Assembly (NCBI GenBank): GCA_052180195.1
Contig: CP197469.1
Strand: one strand, 5' to 3'
DNA length: 64,000 nt
Source: Gottfriedia sp002574545
GTDB taxonomy: Bacteria > Bacillota > Bacilli > Bacillales > Bacillaceae_G
This document shows, in pieces, positions 55,179 to 63,928 of the stretch. A model generated the notes under the pieces. That model made no database searches and was not told the DNA's origin. It worked only from the letters and a program-made list of their open reading frames with translations. Position numbers and translations under genes: made by a program. Each line of letters starts with the position of its first letter. Positions within the stretch are counted from its first letter, which is position 1.

Positions 55179-55715
55179 ATGTTGGTTATTATCGATTATC
55201 ATTTAACAAAACAATTTGTTTCAAAGGAAAAATTGATCGAACGTAAGCTTGCTGATCATTTAATTTTCAATGTAAGAATAAAGGATGTCATCGAACTAGC
55301 ATATAATAACTGGGTTTTAGATTATGCTAAAGGTGTAGTTGCCTTTAATCTTACAAATGGTGAATTAGTAGGATATTCACTTACTGGTACAAATAATAGA
55401 ACGGATAATGATTATGAGGTTATTATTTTTGAACTAGATGCCAATGTTGACGTGGAGGATGTTACGGTTTTACTGGGGAATATTGGTGTTCGAGCTGTAC
55501 GGACATTTTTTGGTATTGACGATGAAACTTTTTCAAATAATATGGTATTTTGGACTGAAACCTATTTACGATTTCATAATTTGTCGATTAAATCAATTAG
55601 AAATCGGTTTTTAAAAGTACTTTACACTGATTATAAACAAACTTTTTATACTAACTGCATTAAAAAACAACTTGATTATGTTTATGCTAAATATATTGTT
55701 CATTATAATCATTAG
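55179..55715 (+). CDS. Protein of unknown function carried by the dpaB element
   Basis: A 178-residue protein I do not recognise. It has no signal peptide or membrane segment. The N-terminal two thirds looks like an alpha/beta domain (VVAFNLTNGELVGYSLTG, YEVIIFELDANVDVEDVTVLLG); the C-terminal third is basic and aromatic (RFLKVLYTDYKQTFYTNCIKK). AGAGAGG lies so close to the ATG at 55179 that the TTG at 55182 may be the real start. It is the only sizeable cargo gene. A structural protein of the spore, a regulator of excision or a selfish addition are all possible. Confidence 0.75.
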   Translation: MLVIIDYHLTKQFVSKEKLIERKLADHLIFNVRIKDVIELAYNNWVLDYAKGVVAFNLTNGELVGYSLTGTNNRTDNDYEVIIFELDANVDVEDVTVLLGNIGVRAVRTFFGIDDETFSNNMVFWTETYLRFHNLSIKSIRNRFLKVLYTDYKQTFYTNCIKKQLDYVYAKYIVHYNH

Positions 55716-55840
55716 GGTGAGATTTTAAAAATTATTCTTGAGCTGAATTTTTTGTTTCAATCCCCTTTTATAACCTTTAGTCGGCCCCTTTTAAATTCAA
55801 TTTTTTACTGTCTTAAAACCAATGATATTCCATTTAAATA

Positions 55841-55859
55841 GGTATTATCCTCTAAGTCA
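55841..55859 (+). repeat. attP arm, right (inverted repeat)
   Basis: GGTATTATCCTCTAAGTCA; its reverse complement matches 53050-53068 at 17 of 19 positions. Confidence 0.85.
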
Positions 55860-55869
55860 TAATTTAATG
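55860..55869 (+). repeat. Right attachment core of the dpaB element
   Basis: TAATTTAATG, the direct repeat of 53040-53049. The dpaB frame resumes with CGT at 55870. Confidence 0.88.
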
Positions 55870-56043
55870 CGTTTAATGAGTACAAAAAATATCTATTTTA
55901 TTCCCTTTGGTCAAGATGATCCAATAAAAAAACCGAATTCACTAGTGGCAAGAATGGATTCATTGCTTGATACAGTGAAATCGTCTATTGAAGGAAAACA
56001 ACTTCAACCTGTTTTAGTGGAAAAATATCGTGATCTCCAATAA
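55870..56043 (+). CDS. dpaB: Dipicolinate synthase subunit B (SpoVFB), 3' part of interrupted gene
   Basis: The last 57 residues of DpaB (RLMSTKNIYFIPFGQDDP ... LQPVLVEKYRDLQ), collinear with the B. subtilis C-terminus. An ATG at 55822 in frame lies inside the element and has no ribosome binding site, so I do not think this part is made alone. It becomes functional only after excision joins it to 52624-53049. Confidence 0.95.
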   Translation, partial: RLMSTKNIYFIPFGQDDPIKKPNSLVARMDSLLDTVKSSIEGKQLQPVLVEKYRDLQ

Positions 56044-56224
56044 TTATTTTAGAAAAAATAGGACTGAATTATTTTTTCTATGATAGAATGAAGAAAATTG
56101 AGTATGTGTCATTAGGATACATACTCGTTACTATGAAATCAATTATTCAAGCGAAAACCTTTGAATATAAACTTCATTTAACGTAAACTATTTAATAAAT
56201 GTGAAAACAGGGATGGTGCAAAAA

Positions 56225-57268
56225 GTGGGGAATAAACAAAGTTATGTAGTAGCTGTAGTAGGTGCAACTGGAGCAGTTGGACAACAAATGATTGCAACAT
56301 TAGAGAAAAGAAATTTTCCAGTAAAAGAAATTAAATATCTATCATCAAAACGTTCAGCAGGAACAAAATTAACATATAAAGGTGAAGAGGTAATCGTTCA
56401 AGAAGCAACTCCTGAAGCTTTTGAAGGTGTAGATATTGCTTTATTTAGTGCTGGTGGCTCAGTATCAAAAGATCTAGCTCCTGAAGCAGTTAAAAGAGGG
56501 GCAGTAGTAGTTGATAACACTAGTGCATTTAGAATGGCTGAAGACGTACCTTTAGTTGTACCTGAAGTAAATGACCAAGATTTATTTAATCATAAAGGTA
56601 TTATTGCAAATCCTAACTGTTCAACAATCCAAATGGTTGTTGCGCTAGAACCAATTCGTCAATCTATTGGTTTAAATAAAGTAGTAGTGTCAACTTACCA
56701 AGCCGTTTCAGGTGCTGGAGTTACAGCAATTGAAGCCTTAAAGGAACAAGCGCAAGCATTCTTAAACGGTGAAGAAGCAACTCCATCAGTATTACCGGTA
56801 AAAAGTGGTGAGAAACATTATCAAATTGCTTTTAACGCAATTCCACAAATCGATGTCTTTACTGAGAATGGATATACTTATGAAGAAATGAAAATGATTA
56901 ATGAAACTAAAAAAATCATGCATTTACCTGAATTACAAATTAGCGCAACATGTGTAAGACTTCCTGTAATTTCTGGTCACTCTGAGTCAGTATACATTGA
57001 AGTTGATAAAGAAGTATCAGTAGCTGAACTTAAATCACTTTTAAGTGATGCACCTGGAATCGTATTACAAGACGATCCAGATCAACAACTATATCCAATG
57101 CCATTTTACAGTATTGGAAGTAATGAAGTATATGTAGGACGTATCCGTAAAGATTTAGATAATCCATTTGGATTCCATTTATGGATCGTTTCAGATAATC
57201 TATTAAAAGGTGCTGCTTGGAATTCAGTGCAAATTGCTGAACGATTAATTGAGTTAAGCATCATTTAG
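56225..57268 (+). CDS. asd: Aspartate-semialdehyde dehydrogenase
   Basis: A 347-residue enzyme (usual length 346) reducing aspartyl phosphate in the lysine, threonine and methionine pathway. VVGATGAVGQQM binds NADP; the catalytic Cys lies in NPNCSTIQM; HSESVYIEVD is conserved. I prefer the GTG at 56225 behind GGGATGG because its N-terminus fits relatives; GTG 56201, ATG 56213 and GTG 56216 are alternatives. It supplies precursors both for lysine and for dipicolinate, which explains its place beside dpaAB. Confidence 0.95.
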   Translation: MGNKQSYVVAVVGATGAVGQQMIATLEKRNFPVKEIKYLSSKRSAGTKLTYKGEEVIVQEATPEAFEGVDIALFSAGGSVSKDLAPEAVKRGAVVVDNTSAFRMAEDVPLVVPEVNDQDLFNHKGIIANPNCSTIQMVVALEPIRQSIGLNKVVVSTYQAVSGAGVTAIEALKEQAQAFLNGEEATPSVLPVKSGEKHYQIAFNAIPQIDVFTENGYTYEEMKMINETKKIMHLPELQISATCVRLPVISGHSESVYIEVDKEVSVAELKSLLSDAPGIVLQDDPDQQLYPMPFYSIGSNEVYVGRIRKDLDNPFGFHLWIVSDNLLKGAAWNSVQIAERLIELSII

Positions 57269-57293
57269 TGAAAACTGCTAGAGAGGTGCAAGA

Positions 57294-58523
57294 ATGAAGA
57301 TATTAGTCCAAAAATTTGGAGGGACTTCAGTACGTGACGAAAATGGAAGAAAGCACGCACTTAAGCATATAAAAGAAGCATTAGAAAAAGGATATAAATT
57401 AGTAGTTGTTGTTTCAGCTATGGGTCGAAAAGGTGAACCATATGCAACAGATACACTATTAAATTTAGTTGGCGCAAAAAAAAGTAAGGTCACACAAAGA
57501 GAACTTGATTTATTAATGTCATGTGGTGAAACAATTTCTTCAATTGTTTTTTCAAATTTATTGAATGAAAATGGTATTCATGCTATGGCAATGACAGGTG
57601 CATCTGCAGGTTTCCGAACAAATGATGAATTTGGAAATGCAAAAATTCTTGATATGAAATGTGGCCGTTTAATTAAAGAATTAGAAAACTATGATGTTGT
57701 AGTAGTCGCAGGATTCCAAGGATCTACATCTAATGGTGATGTTACGACATTAGGTAGAGGTGGAAGTGATACTTCTGCTTCTGCACTTGGGGTTGCTGTT
57801 GGTGCAGAAACAATCGAAATCTTTACTGACGTTGAAGGCGTAATGACAGCAGATCCAAGGATTGTTAAAGAAGCAAGACCTTTATCAGTTGTTACTTATG
57901 CAGAAATTTGTAATATGGCATATCAAGGTGCGAAAGTAATTCATCCTAGGGCTGTAGAAATCGCGATGCAAGGGAAGGTACCTATTCGAATTCGTTCAAC
58001 GTATTCAAATAGTTTAGGTACACTAGTAACATCGAATCCTACGAAACGTATTATTGGTGAAAATATTCAAGATCGTTTAATAACAGGAATCGCACATGTA
58101 CCGAATGTTACGCAAATTAGAGTAACTTCAAAGGAACATACTTTTGATTTACATTCTCAAGTATTTAAAGCAATGGCAAATAAAGGAATAAGTGTAGACT
58201 TTATTAATATCTCACCTAATGGTGTAGTATACACTGTAAGTGATGAAGTTGCTTCAAAAGCGATCGATGTATTAAAAGGAATTGGCTATGAGCCTTCATA
58301 CACAACTGGCTGTGCAAAAGTATCAATAGTTGGAGCGGCAATTGCAGGAGTACCTGGAGTAACTTCAAAAATTGTAACTGCATTAGCTGAAAAAGGTATT
58401 CAAATTTTACAATCAGCAGACAGTCACACGACTATTTGGGTGCTTGTCAAAAATGAAGATATGGTCGAAGCGGTTACTGCACTTCATGATGCATTTGAAC
58501 TTAGTTCAGTTAAAGTCGATTAA
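57294..58523 (+). CDS. dapG: Aspartokinase I
   Basis: A 409-residue aspartate kinase starting the diaminopimelate/lysine pathway. KILVQKFGGTSVRDENGR and GRGGSDTSASALGVAVGAE form the kinase site; two ACT domains follow in the C-terminal third. In B. subtilis DapG is the diaminopimelate-sensitive isozyme. GAGAGGTG precedes the ATG. No lysine riboswitch is visible before asd or dapG. Confidence 0.96.
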   Translation: MKILVQKFGGTSVRDENGRKHALKHIKEALEKGYKLVVVVSAMGRKGEPYATDTLLNLVGAKKSKVTQRELDLLMSCGETISSIVFSNLLNENGIHAMAMTGASAGFRTNDEFGNAKILDMKCGRLIKELENYDVVVVAGFQGSTSNGDVTTLGRGGSDTSASALGVAVGAETIEIFTDVEGVMTADPRIVKEARPLSVVTYAEICNMAYQGAKVIHPRAVEIAMQGKVPIRIRSTYSNSLGTLVTSNPTKRIIGENIQDRLITGIAHVPNVTQIRVTSKEHTFDLHSQVFKAMANKGISVDFINISPNGVVYTVSDEVASKAIDVLKGIGYEPSYTTGCAKVSIVGAAIAGVPGVTSKIVTALAEKGIQILQSADSHTTIWVLVKNEDMVEAVTALHDAFELSSVKVD

Positions 58524-58543
58524 TATTTGAGCGGAGTGGAATA

Positions 58544-59437
58544 ATGAGTAGATTTGGTAAAATTTCAACAGCGATGGTAACGCCTTTTGATTCAAAAGGA
58601 AATATTGATTTTGCAAAAACAACAAAACTTGTGAACTACTTAATTGAGAATGGAACAGATTCAATCGTAGTTTGTGGAACAACAGGAGAATCTCCAACAT
58701 TAACTTCAGAAGAAAAATTAGCATTGATTAGTCATGTAGTTTCAACGGTAGCTGGTAGAGTACCTGTTATCGCGGGTACAGGAAGTAATAATACTCGTGA
58801 AACAGTTGAATTAACGAAGAAAGTTTCTGCCTTAGGTGTAGATGCAATCATGGTAGTTGTACCTTATTATAATAAACCAAACCAAGAAGGACTATATCAA
58901 CACTTTAAAGCAGCAGCAGAAAGTACTCAGCTTCCTGTTATGTTATATAATGTACCAGGCAGAACAGTTGCTAGCCTTACAGTAGATACAATTGTAAGAT
59001 TAGCTGAAATTCCAAATGTAGTTGCAATTAAAGATGCTACTGGAAACTTAAGCATTATGACAGAAATTATTGACCGTACTCCTGAAGATTTTGAATTATA
59101 TTGTGGTGACGATGGACTTACGCTTCCAGCCTTTGCAATTGGTTCAAAAGGAACGGTTTCTGTTGCATCACACGTGTTAGGAAATGAAATGCAGCAATTA
59201 GCTGAAAGCTTCTTCACAGGAGATATGGCTAAAGCACAATTCTTACACCGCAAACTATTGCCATTATTTGATGGATTCTTCATGGCGCCAAGTCCAGGTC
59301 CAATCAAAACAGCTTTACAAATGAAAGGGTTAGATGTTGGTGGAGTCCGTTTACCACTTGTACCACTTTCTGAAGCTGAACGCACAACGATTGGTATATT
59401 AATAAATAATTTAGACGAAGCATTACAAAATAATTAA
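58544..59437 (+). CDS. dapA: 4-hydroxy-tetrahydrodipicolinate synthase
   Basis: A 297-residue TIM-barrel enzyme that condenses pyruvate with aspartate semialdehyde; its product is the branch point for diaminopimelate and dipicolinate. VCGTTGESPTL, the Tyr in MLYNVPGRT and the Schiff-base Lys in VVAIKDATGNLS are present. CGGAGTGG precedes the ATG. A bidirectional terminator separates it from the convergent cotA. Confidence 0.98.
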   Translation: MSRFGKISTAMVTPFDSKGNIDFAKTTKLVNYLIENGTDSIVVCGTTGESPTLTSEEKLALISHVVSTVAGRVPVIAGTGSNNTRETVELTKKVSALGVDAIMVVVPYYNKPNQEGLYQHFKAAAESTQLPVMLYNVPGRTVASLTVDTIVRLAEIPNVVAIKDATGNLSIMTEIIDRTPEDFELYCGDDGLTLPAFAIGSKGTVSVASHVLGNEMQQLAESFFTGDMAKAQFLHRKLLPLFDGFFMAPSPGPIKTALQMKGLDVGGVRLPLVPLSEAERTTIGILINNLDEALQNN

Positions 59438-59441
59438 TAAC

Positions 59442-59494
59442 AAAACCACTTACAAACAATCCGATTAATTTGGATAGCGTAAGTGGTTTTTTTA
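59442..59494. terminator. Bidirectional terminator between dapA and cotA
   Basis: Perfect 12-bp stem AAAACCACTTAC 59442-59453 with GTAAGTGGTTTT 59479-59490; T-runs suit both directions because the genes converge. Confidence 0.92.
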
Positions 59495-59520
59495 CTAATT
59501 TCACAAAATTTCAAATCTCC

Positions 59521-61083
59521 TTATTGAATGACAATATATGGTCTCATCATTTCATAATCCTCGTGTTCCAACATATGACAATGCCAAACATATAATCCAG
59601 TAAACGGCCCAAACCTCATGATTATTCTAGTTACTTGATTTGGATTAGCTGAAACAGTGTCCTTCCATCCACATTCTTGTGGTTCTGGTGGAATCGGTGG
59701 ATCTGTGTAATGAATGACCCCTTCTTGTTTATACTTTTCTACATCAAAGTTTCTTCGATCTAAGATTTGGAACTCAATTAGATGAACATGTATAGGATGA
59801 GAATCAGGTGTTAAGTTAATTAAATACCATATTTCGATAGTTCCTAATTTCGGATTTTCTGAAATGGGAGCATCCCAATGTTTATGATCCAATAACATAA
59901 TTTCTCGTCCATACTGATCCATTTTGTGAACTAATGGTAAGAAGCGTTGTTTGAATGCAGACTGTTCATTGATTTTTGGGAATTGTTGCAAATTAGCTGG
60001 TATCATACTTGTATCCACGTTTGACAAAGGCAATGTAACTTTAAATTGCATGACAGTTCCTGTATTTTCATCAACAGGTTTTCCATTTGGAAATGGGGTA
60101 GGAGCATCATTTCGCATACTAATCTTTTTACCTTCAAGATTAGTAAAATCGATGATTACTTCTGCTCGTTCTGAAGGAGATAACATGAGTTCGTGGATAC
60201 CAATCGGATGCTGCATGAATCCGCGCTCTGTTGCGATTTGATACATAAGTTGACCAGAATCGAGCTTAATTCGAAAAAAGCGGGAGTTTGACCCGTTTAA
60301 TAATCTAAATCGATATTTTCTTGGTTCCACGTTTAAATAAGGATGAACTTTACCATTGACAATCACTGTATCACCAAAAAATTCCGGGATAATAGATGTG
60401 TCTAGATCTTTAATAGGTTTATCTGGTTGTTTAGGATAATAAAGTGAACCATCAATATTAAAACTTTTATCTTGTATCAATAGTGGGATATCATAGCGCC
60501 CATTCGGTAAATTTAATCTACTTTCCTTCTCATCACTAATTAAATAAAACCCTGCTAATCCAGCATAAACATTTAGCCTTGTAATGCCTAGTGCATGATC
60601 ATGGTACCAAAGGGTAGATGCGCTATTACAATTATCATATCGGTATACTTGCTTTTTAAAATAACGGCCAACTTGTTTATAATCTTTTGTAAACCAAGCT
60701 TCAGGATAGCCATCGCTTTCAGGTTCAACACAAGCACCATGTACGTGCACTACTGTCCTTACTTGGGGGACATCTTTATGAGCACCATGAACAGTAAAAT
60801 CGATTGGAAACAAGTGTTTTTCTGGGAGATCATTGATCCACTTAATAAATACGATTTCACCTTTTTCTACTTTTATGGTAGGTCCAGGATAGGATCCTTC
60901 ATATCCCCAAACTGTTGAATCATTTAACTCACTATGGAGAGATTGCTTAAATTCCGTCATCGTTACCTCATAATAAGTATAATAATGATCTTTATAGCGA
61001 GGTTTTAAAATTGGTGGAATGGGTAGTTCATCTACGAATTTTGAAAGATTCATTTTTGGGGGCTCTCTGTCATTAAAATTCAT
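59521..61083 (-). CDS. cotA: Spore-coat-type multicopper oxidase (CotA family laccase)
   Basis: A 520-residue laccase/bilirubin oxidase with three cupredoxin domains. Copper ligands are in HVHGACVEPESDGYPE, LWYHDHALGITRLNVYAG, HPIHVHLIEF and YVWHCHMLEHEDYEMMRP, which give the type 2/3 cluster and type 1 site. CotA of B. subtilis lies in the outer coat and makes the brown spore pigment. No signal peptide, as for CotA. AAAGGAGGG precedes the ATG. It is an addition to the B. subtilis order, where dapA is followed by rnjB. Confidence 0.95.
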   Translation of the reverse strand: MNFNDREPPKMNLSKFVDELPIPPILKPRYKDHYYTYYEVTMTEFKQSLHSELNDSTVWGYEGSYPGPTIKVEKGEIVFIKWINDLPEKHLFPIDFTVHGAHKDVPQVRTVVHVHGACVEPESDGYPEAWFTKDYKQVGRYFKKQVYRYDNCNSASTLWYHDHALGITRLNVYAGLAGFYLISDEKESRLNLPNGRYDIPLLIQDKSFNIDGSLYYPKQPDKPIKDLDTSIIPEFFGDTVIVNGKVHPYLNVEPRKYRFRLLNGSNSRFFRIKLDSGQLMYQIATERGFMQHPIGIHELMLSPSERAEVIIDFTNLEGKKISMRNDAPTPFPNGKPVDENTGTVMQFKVTLPLSNVDTSMIPANLQQFPKINEQSAFKQRFLPLVHKMDQYGREIMLLDHKHWDAPISENPKLGTIEIWYLINLTPDSHPIHVHLIEFQILDRRNFDVEKYKQEGVIHYTDPPIPPEPQECGWKDTVSANPNQVTRIIMRFGPFTGLYVWHCHMLEHEDYEMMRPYIVIQ

Positions 61084-61406
61084 TTAGACCCTCCTTTTCT
61101 AACTTAATCATATTCCTGCAATAAGTAATAATTGACCATTCACTCAAGTTCAAAAAGAATTTTTATTTGAGTTAAAAAGAAAAAAATAAGGCAGAAAAAA
61201 TGTAGTAAAAACAATAAATTTTTCTTTTCAATATTAGCTATAGTCACAAGAACGCAAAAAAATGATTAAAAATACATCCCCAAAGTAATCCGATTTTCCT
61301 ATTTAAGGAAGAATGTATCTTGTTTTACTTGTTCGGACTAGGATATAATGTTTGTAAGATTTTGAACGGTCTGTAAATTTAAAGAACTAACTAGGAGGAA
61401 CAGGTT
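61084..61406. other. Divergent intergenic region between cotA and rnjB
   Basis: About 323 bp, AT-rich. It contains the rnjB promoter (TTGTTT 61320-61325 and TATAAT 61344-61349, spacing 18 bp). I found no clear sigma-K promoter for cotA. Confidence 0.6.
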
Positions 61407-63077
61407 GTGTTGAAGGAAATGAATGAACAAGTAAAAGTTTTTGCCCTTGGTGGAGTAGGTGAAATCGGAAAAAACATGTATGTAGTCGAAGTTGGTGATT
61501 TGATTTACGTGTTAGACGCAGGTTTAAAATTTCCTGACCAAGAAATGTACGGAATAGATCATGTCATACCTGATGTAAGTTATTTAGAGAAAAATGCACA
61601 TAAAGTTGTAGGTGTTTTTATAACACATGGACATGAAGATCATATAGGTGCCATTCCATATATTATGAATAAACTACCACATGTAAAGTTTTATACAAAT
61701 AAATTAGCATATTTATTTATAAGAGAAAAATTAAGCGAGAAAGGTATTAAAAACCTTGAGCAATTTGAACTATATGATGAAACTACTTTATTAACATTTG
61801 AAAATAGTTCAATTAGTTTTTTTAGAACTACTCATAGCATTCCAGATTCATTTGGATTTTGTGTAAATACACCACAAGGTGCTGTCGTTTTTACTGGAGA
61901 CTTCAAATTTGATCAGTCGAAAAGTCCTTATCCAGGTGCTGATTTAGGCAAACTAGCCTTAATAGGAGATAAAGGTGTTTTATGTTTGCTATCTGATAGC
62001 ACAAACGCTGAAAGACAAGGGTTTTCTGGGTCTGAGAAGAAAGTATCGGAAGAAATTAAAAAAGAAATAATGAATGCAAAAGGAAGAGTTTTAGTAGCTT
62101 GTTTTTCTTCAAATATATATCGAATTCAACAGGTTATTAATGCAAGTGAAGCGGCAGGTCGAAAACTAGCAGTAGTGGGAAGTAGTATGATGAAATCAAT
62201 TGAATTAGCAAAGGAATTAGATTATTTATCAATTCCGGATGATCTAATGATTTCAGTTGTGGATACAGATAACTATAAAGAAAGAGATATTGTCATTCTA
62301 ACAACCGGTACACAAGGAGAACCAATGGCAGCCCTTTCGAAAATTGCTAAAGGTACACATAAGCAAGTTTCAATTCGTAAAGGTGATACTGTCCTAATGG
62401 CTGCAACAGCAATTCCAGGGAATGAAATGTTAGTTGGATCTACTGTTAATTTATTATTTAGAGCTGGCGCAAATGTTATTTATGGCTATAAAAAGGTACA
62501 CGTATCTGGTCATGGTTATGAAGAGGAATTAAAGCTAATGCTTGAATTGATGAAGCCAAAATATTTCATACCAGTTCATGGTGAATTTCGAATGCAAAAA
62601 GCACATTCACATATTGCAGAAGAAGTAGGCATAGCAAAGGAAGATATTTTTATTATTGAAAAGGGTGACATCGTTTCGTTTAAAAATGGTCAAGCCACTC
62701 GAACTGAAAAAATAGAAGTTGGTAACGTTTTAATTGACGGAATTGGTGTTGGTGATGTTGGAAATATCGTATTGCGTGATCGTAAATTACTATCTCAAGA
62801 TGGTATATTAATCGTTGTCGTAACGTTTAACAAGCAAAAGAAAGCAATCATATCTGGTCCAGAAATTATCACTCGCGGGTTTGTATATGTACGTGAGTCA
62901 GAAAAATTAATCACTAGATCAACTGAAATTGTAAAAGACATTACAGAAAAAATGCTACAAAACGACCAAATTGAATGGACATTATTAAAGAATTCAATAA
63001 GAGATGGATTAAGCGCTTACTTATATGAAGAAACAAAAAGAAGACCAATGATTCTACCTATATTAATGGAAGTATAA
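61407..63077 (+). CDS. rnjB: Ribonuclease J2
   Basis: A 556-residue metallo-beta-lactamase/beta-CASP ribonuclease (usual length 555) that pairs with RNase J1. FITHGHEDHIGAIPY is the metal motif and is complete; FTGDFKFDQ and VHVSGHGYEEELK are later blocks. In B. subtilis RnjB this motif is degenerate (THGHDENIG), so here the enzyme may be more active. It starts with GTG at 61407 behind AGGAGG; TTG at 61410 is an alternative. The position before tepA identifies J2 rather than J1. Confidence 0.93.
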   Translation: MLKEMNEQVKVFALGGVGEIGKNMYVVEVGDLIYVLDAGLKFPDQEMYGIDHVIPDVSYLEKNAHKVVGVFITHGHEDHIGAIPYIMNKLPHVKFYTNKLAYLFIREKLSEKGIKNLEQFELYDETTLLTFENSSISFFRTTHSIPDSFGFCVNTPQGAVVFTGDFKFDQSKSPYPGADLGKLALIGDKGVLCLLSDSTNAERQGFSGSEKKVSEEIKKEIMNAKGRVLVACFSSNIYRIQQVINASEAAGRKLAVVGSSMMKSIELAKELDYLSIPDDLMISVVDTDNYKERDIVILTTGTQGEPMAALSKIAKGTHKQVSIRKGDTVLMAATAIPGNEMLVGSTVNLLFRAGANVIYGYKKVHVSGHGYEEELKLMLELMKPKYFIPVHGEFRMQKAHSHIAEEVGIAKEDIFIIEKGDIVSFKNGQATRTEKIEVGNVLIDGIGVGDVGNIVLRDRKLLSQDGILIVVVTFNKQKKAIISGPEIITRGFVYVRESEKLITRSTEIVKDITEKMLQNDQIEWTLLKNSIRDGLSAYLYEETKRRPMILPILMEV

Positions 63078-63172
63078 TTTATATAGTGTAGTACTTCTTA
63101 ATCTAAGATGGGTATGATTTCCTTATTATTTTCACATACTAATTTGTATGAAAAATGATAGGGGGAACTGTT

Positions 63173-63928
63173 TTGACAAATTCAAATAATGAAACACCAA
63201 TTCCAAACGAAGAAGCACCTCCAAAGCCAAATGATCAAAAGGATATGAGCATTGTTGAAAAAATACAGCAATTAGGACAAACAAATGTTCCAGCAAGCAA
63301 TGATTCAAAAATCCATTGTTTAACGATAATAGGGCAAATTGAAGGGCATGTAGCTTTACCACCTCAAAATAAGACAACTAAATATGAACATTTAATCCCA
63401 CAATTAGTTGCAATAGAACAAAACCCTAAGATTGAAGGATTATTAATTGTTCTAAATACTGTAGGTGGAGATGTGGAAGCAGGCCTTGCGATATCAGAAA
63501 TGATTGCGACATTAACAAAACCTACTGTTTCAATCGTTTTAGGTGGTGGGCATAGTATCGGAGTACCAATTGCAGTAAGTACTGACTTTTCATATATTGC
63601 TGAAACGGCAACAATGACGATCCATCCTATTCGTCTAACCGGTTTAGTAATTGGTGTACCTCAAACGTTTGAGTATCTTGATAAAATGCAAGAAAGGGTA
63701 ACGCGTTTTGTTACGAAGCATTCAAATATTACGGAAGAACGTTTCAAGGAATTAATGTTTACAAAAGGAAATTTAACAAGAGATATCGGCTCTAATGTAG
63801 TCGGTGGAGATGCAGTAAAATATGGACTAATTGATGATGTAGGTGGTATCGGGCAAGCATTAAGTAAATTGCAAGAATTGATTGACGAACGAAAAGAAAA
63901 GTCTGATAAAGAGGAGAATGAATTTTGA
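63173..63928 (+). CDS. tepA: ClpP-like translocation-enhancing protein TepA (YmfB)
   Basis: A 251-residue ClpP-fold serine peptidase. The core starts near residue 45 (KIHCLTIIGQIEGH); the Ser is in GGGHSIGVPIA and the His in MTIHPIRLTG. A proline-rich charged N-terminus precedes it. In B. subtilis TepA was linked to protein export and spore outgrowth. I placed the start at TTG 63173 after ATAGGGGG; ATG 63155 lies on that site. Its stop overlaps the ylzJ start. Confidence 0.93.
   Translation: MTNSNNETPIPNEEAPPKPNDQKDMSIVEKIQQLGQTNVPASNDSKIHCLTIIGQIEGHVALPPQNKTTKYEHLIPQLVAIEQNPKIEGLLIVLNTVGGDVEAGLAISEMIATLTKPTVSIVLGGGHSIGVPIAVSTDFSYIAETATMTIHPIRLTGLVIGVPQTFEYLDKMQERVTRFVTKHSNITEERFKELMFTKGNLTRDIGSNVVGGDAVKYGLIDDVGGIGQALSKLQELIDERKEKSDKEENEF

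Larger units (their letters stand above)
53050..55869. mobile_element. 2,820-bp serine-recombinase element inserted in dpaB (vfbin/skin-like)
   Basis: A compact element between 10-bp direct repeats. It encodes a large serine recombinase on the minus strand, a roughly 56-residue protein and a 178-residue protein of unknown function on the plus strand, plus two terminators. Inverted 19-bp arms (53050-53068 and 55841-55859, 17 of 19 matching) lie just inside the cores and form a symmetric attP when the ends join. Excision would leave one core and restore dpaB in frame. Known parallels: skin in sigK, SPbeta in spsM, vfbin in spoVFB of Bacillus weihenstephanensis; all are removed in the mother cell during sporulation. 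No phage structural genes are present. Confidence 0.93.

Noticed and set aside
52624..56043. dpaB as a dead gene
   Set aside because: Both halves are intact to the base at the repeat, the element carries an intact recombinase and symmetric att arms, and rejoining gives the right length.
56044..57293. Lysine riboswitch before asd or dapG
   Set aside because: Spaces are too short and lack the conserved L-box elements; none seen before dapA either.
59951..60918. Plus-strand open frames inside cotA
   Set aside because: Antisense shadows of a clear CotA gene; no ribosome binding site or family resemblance.
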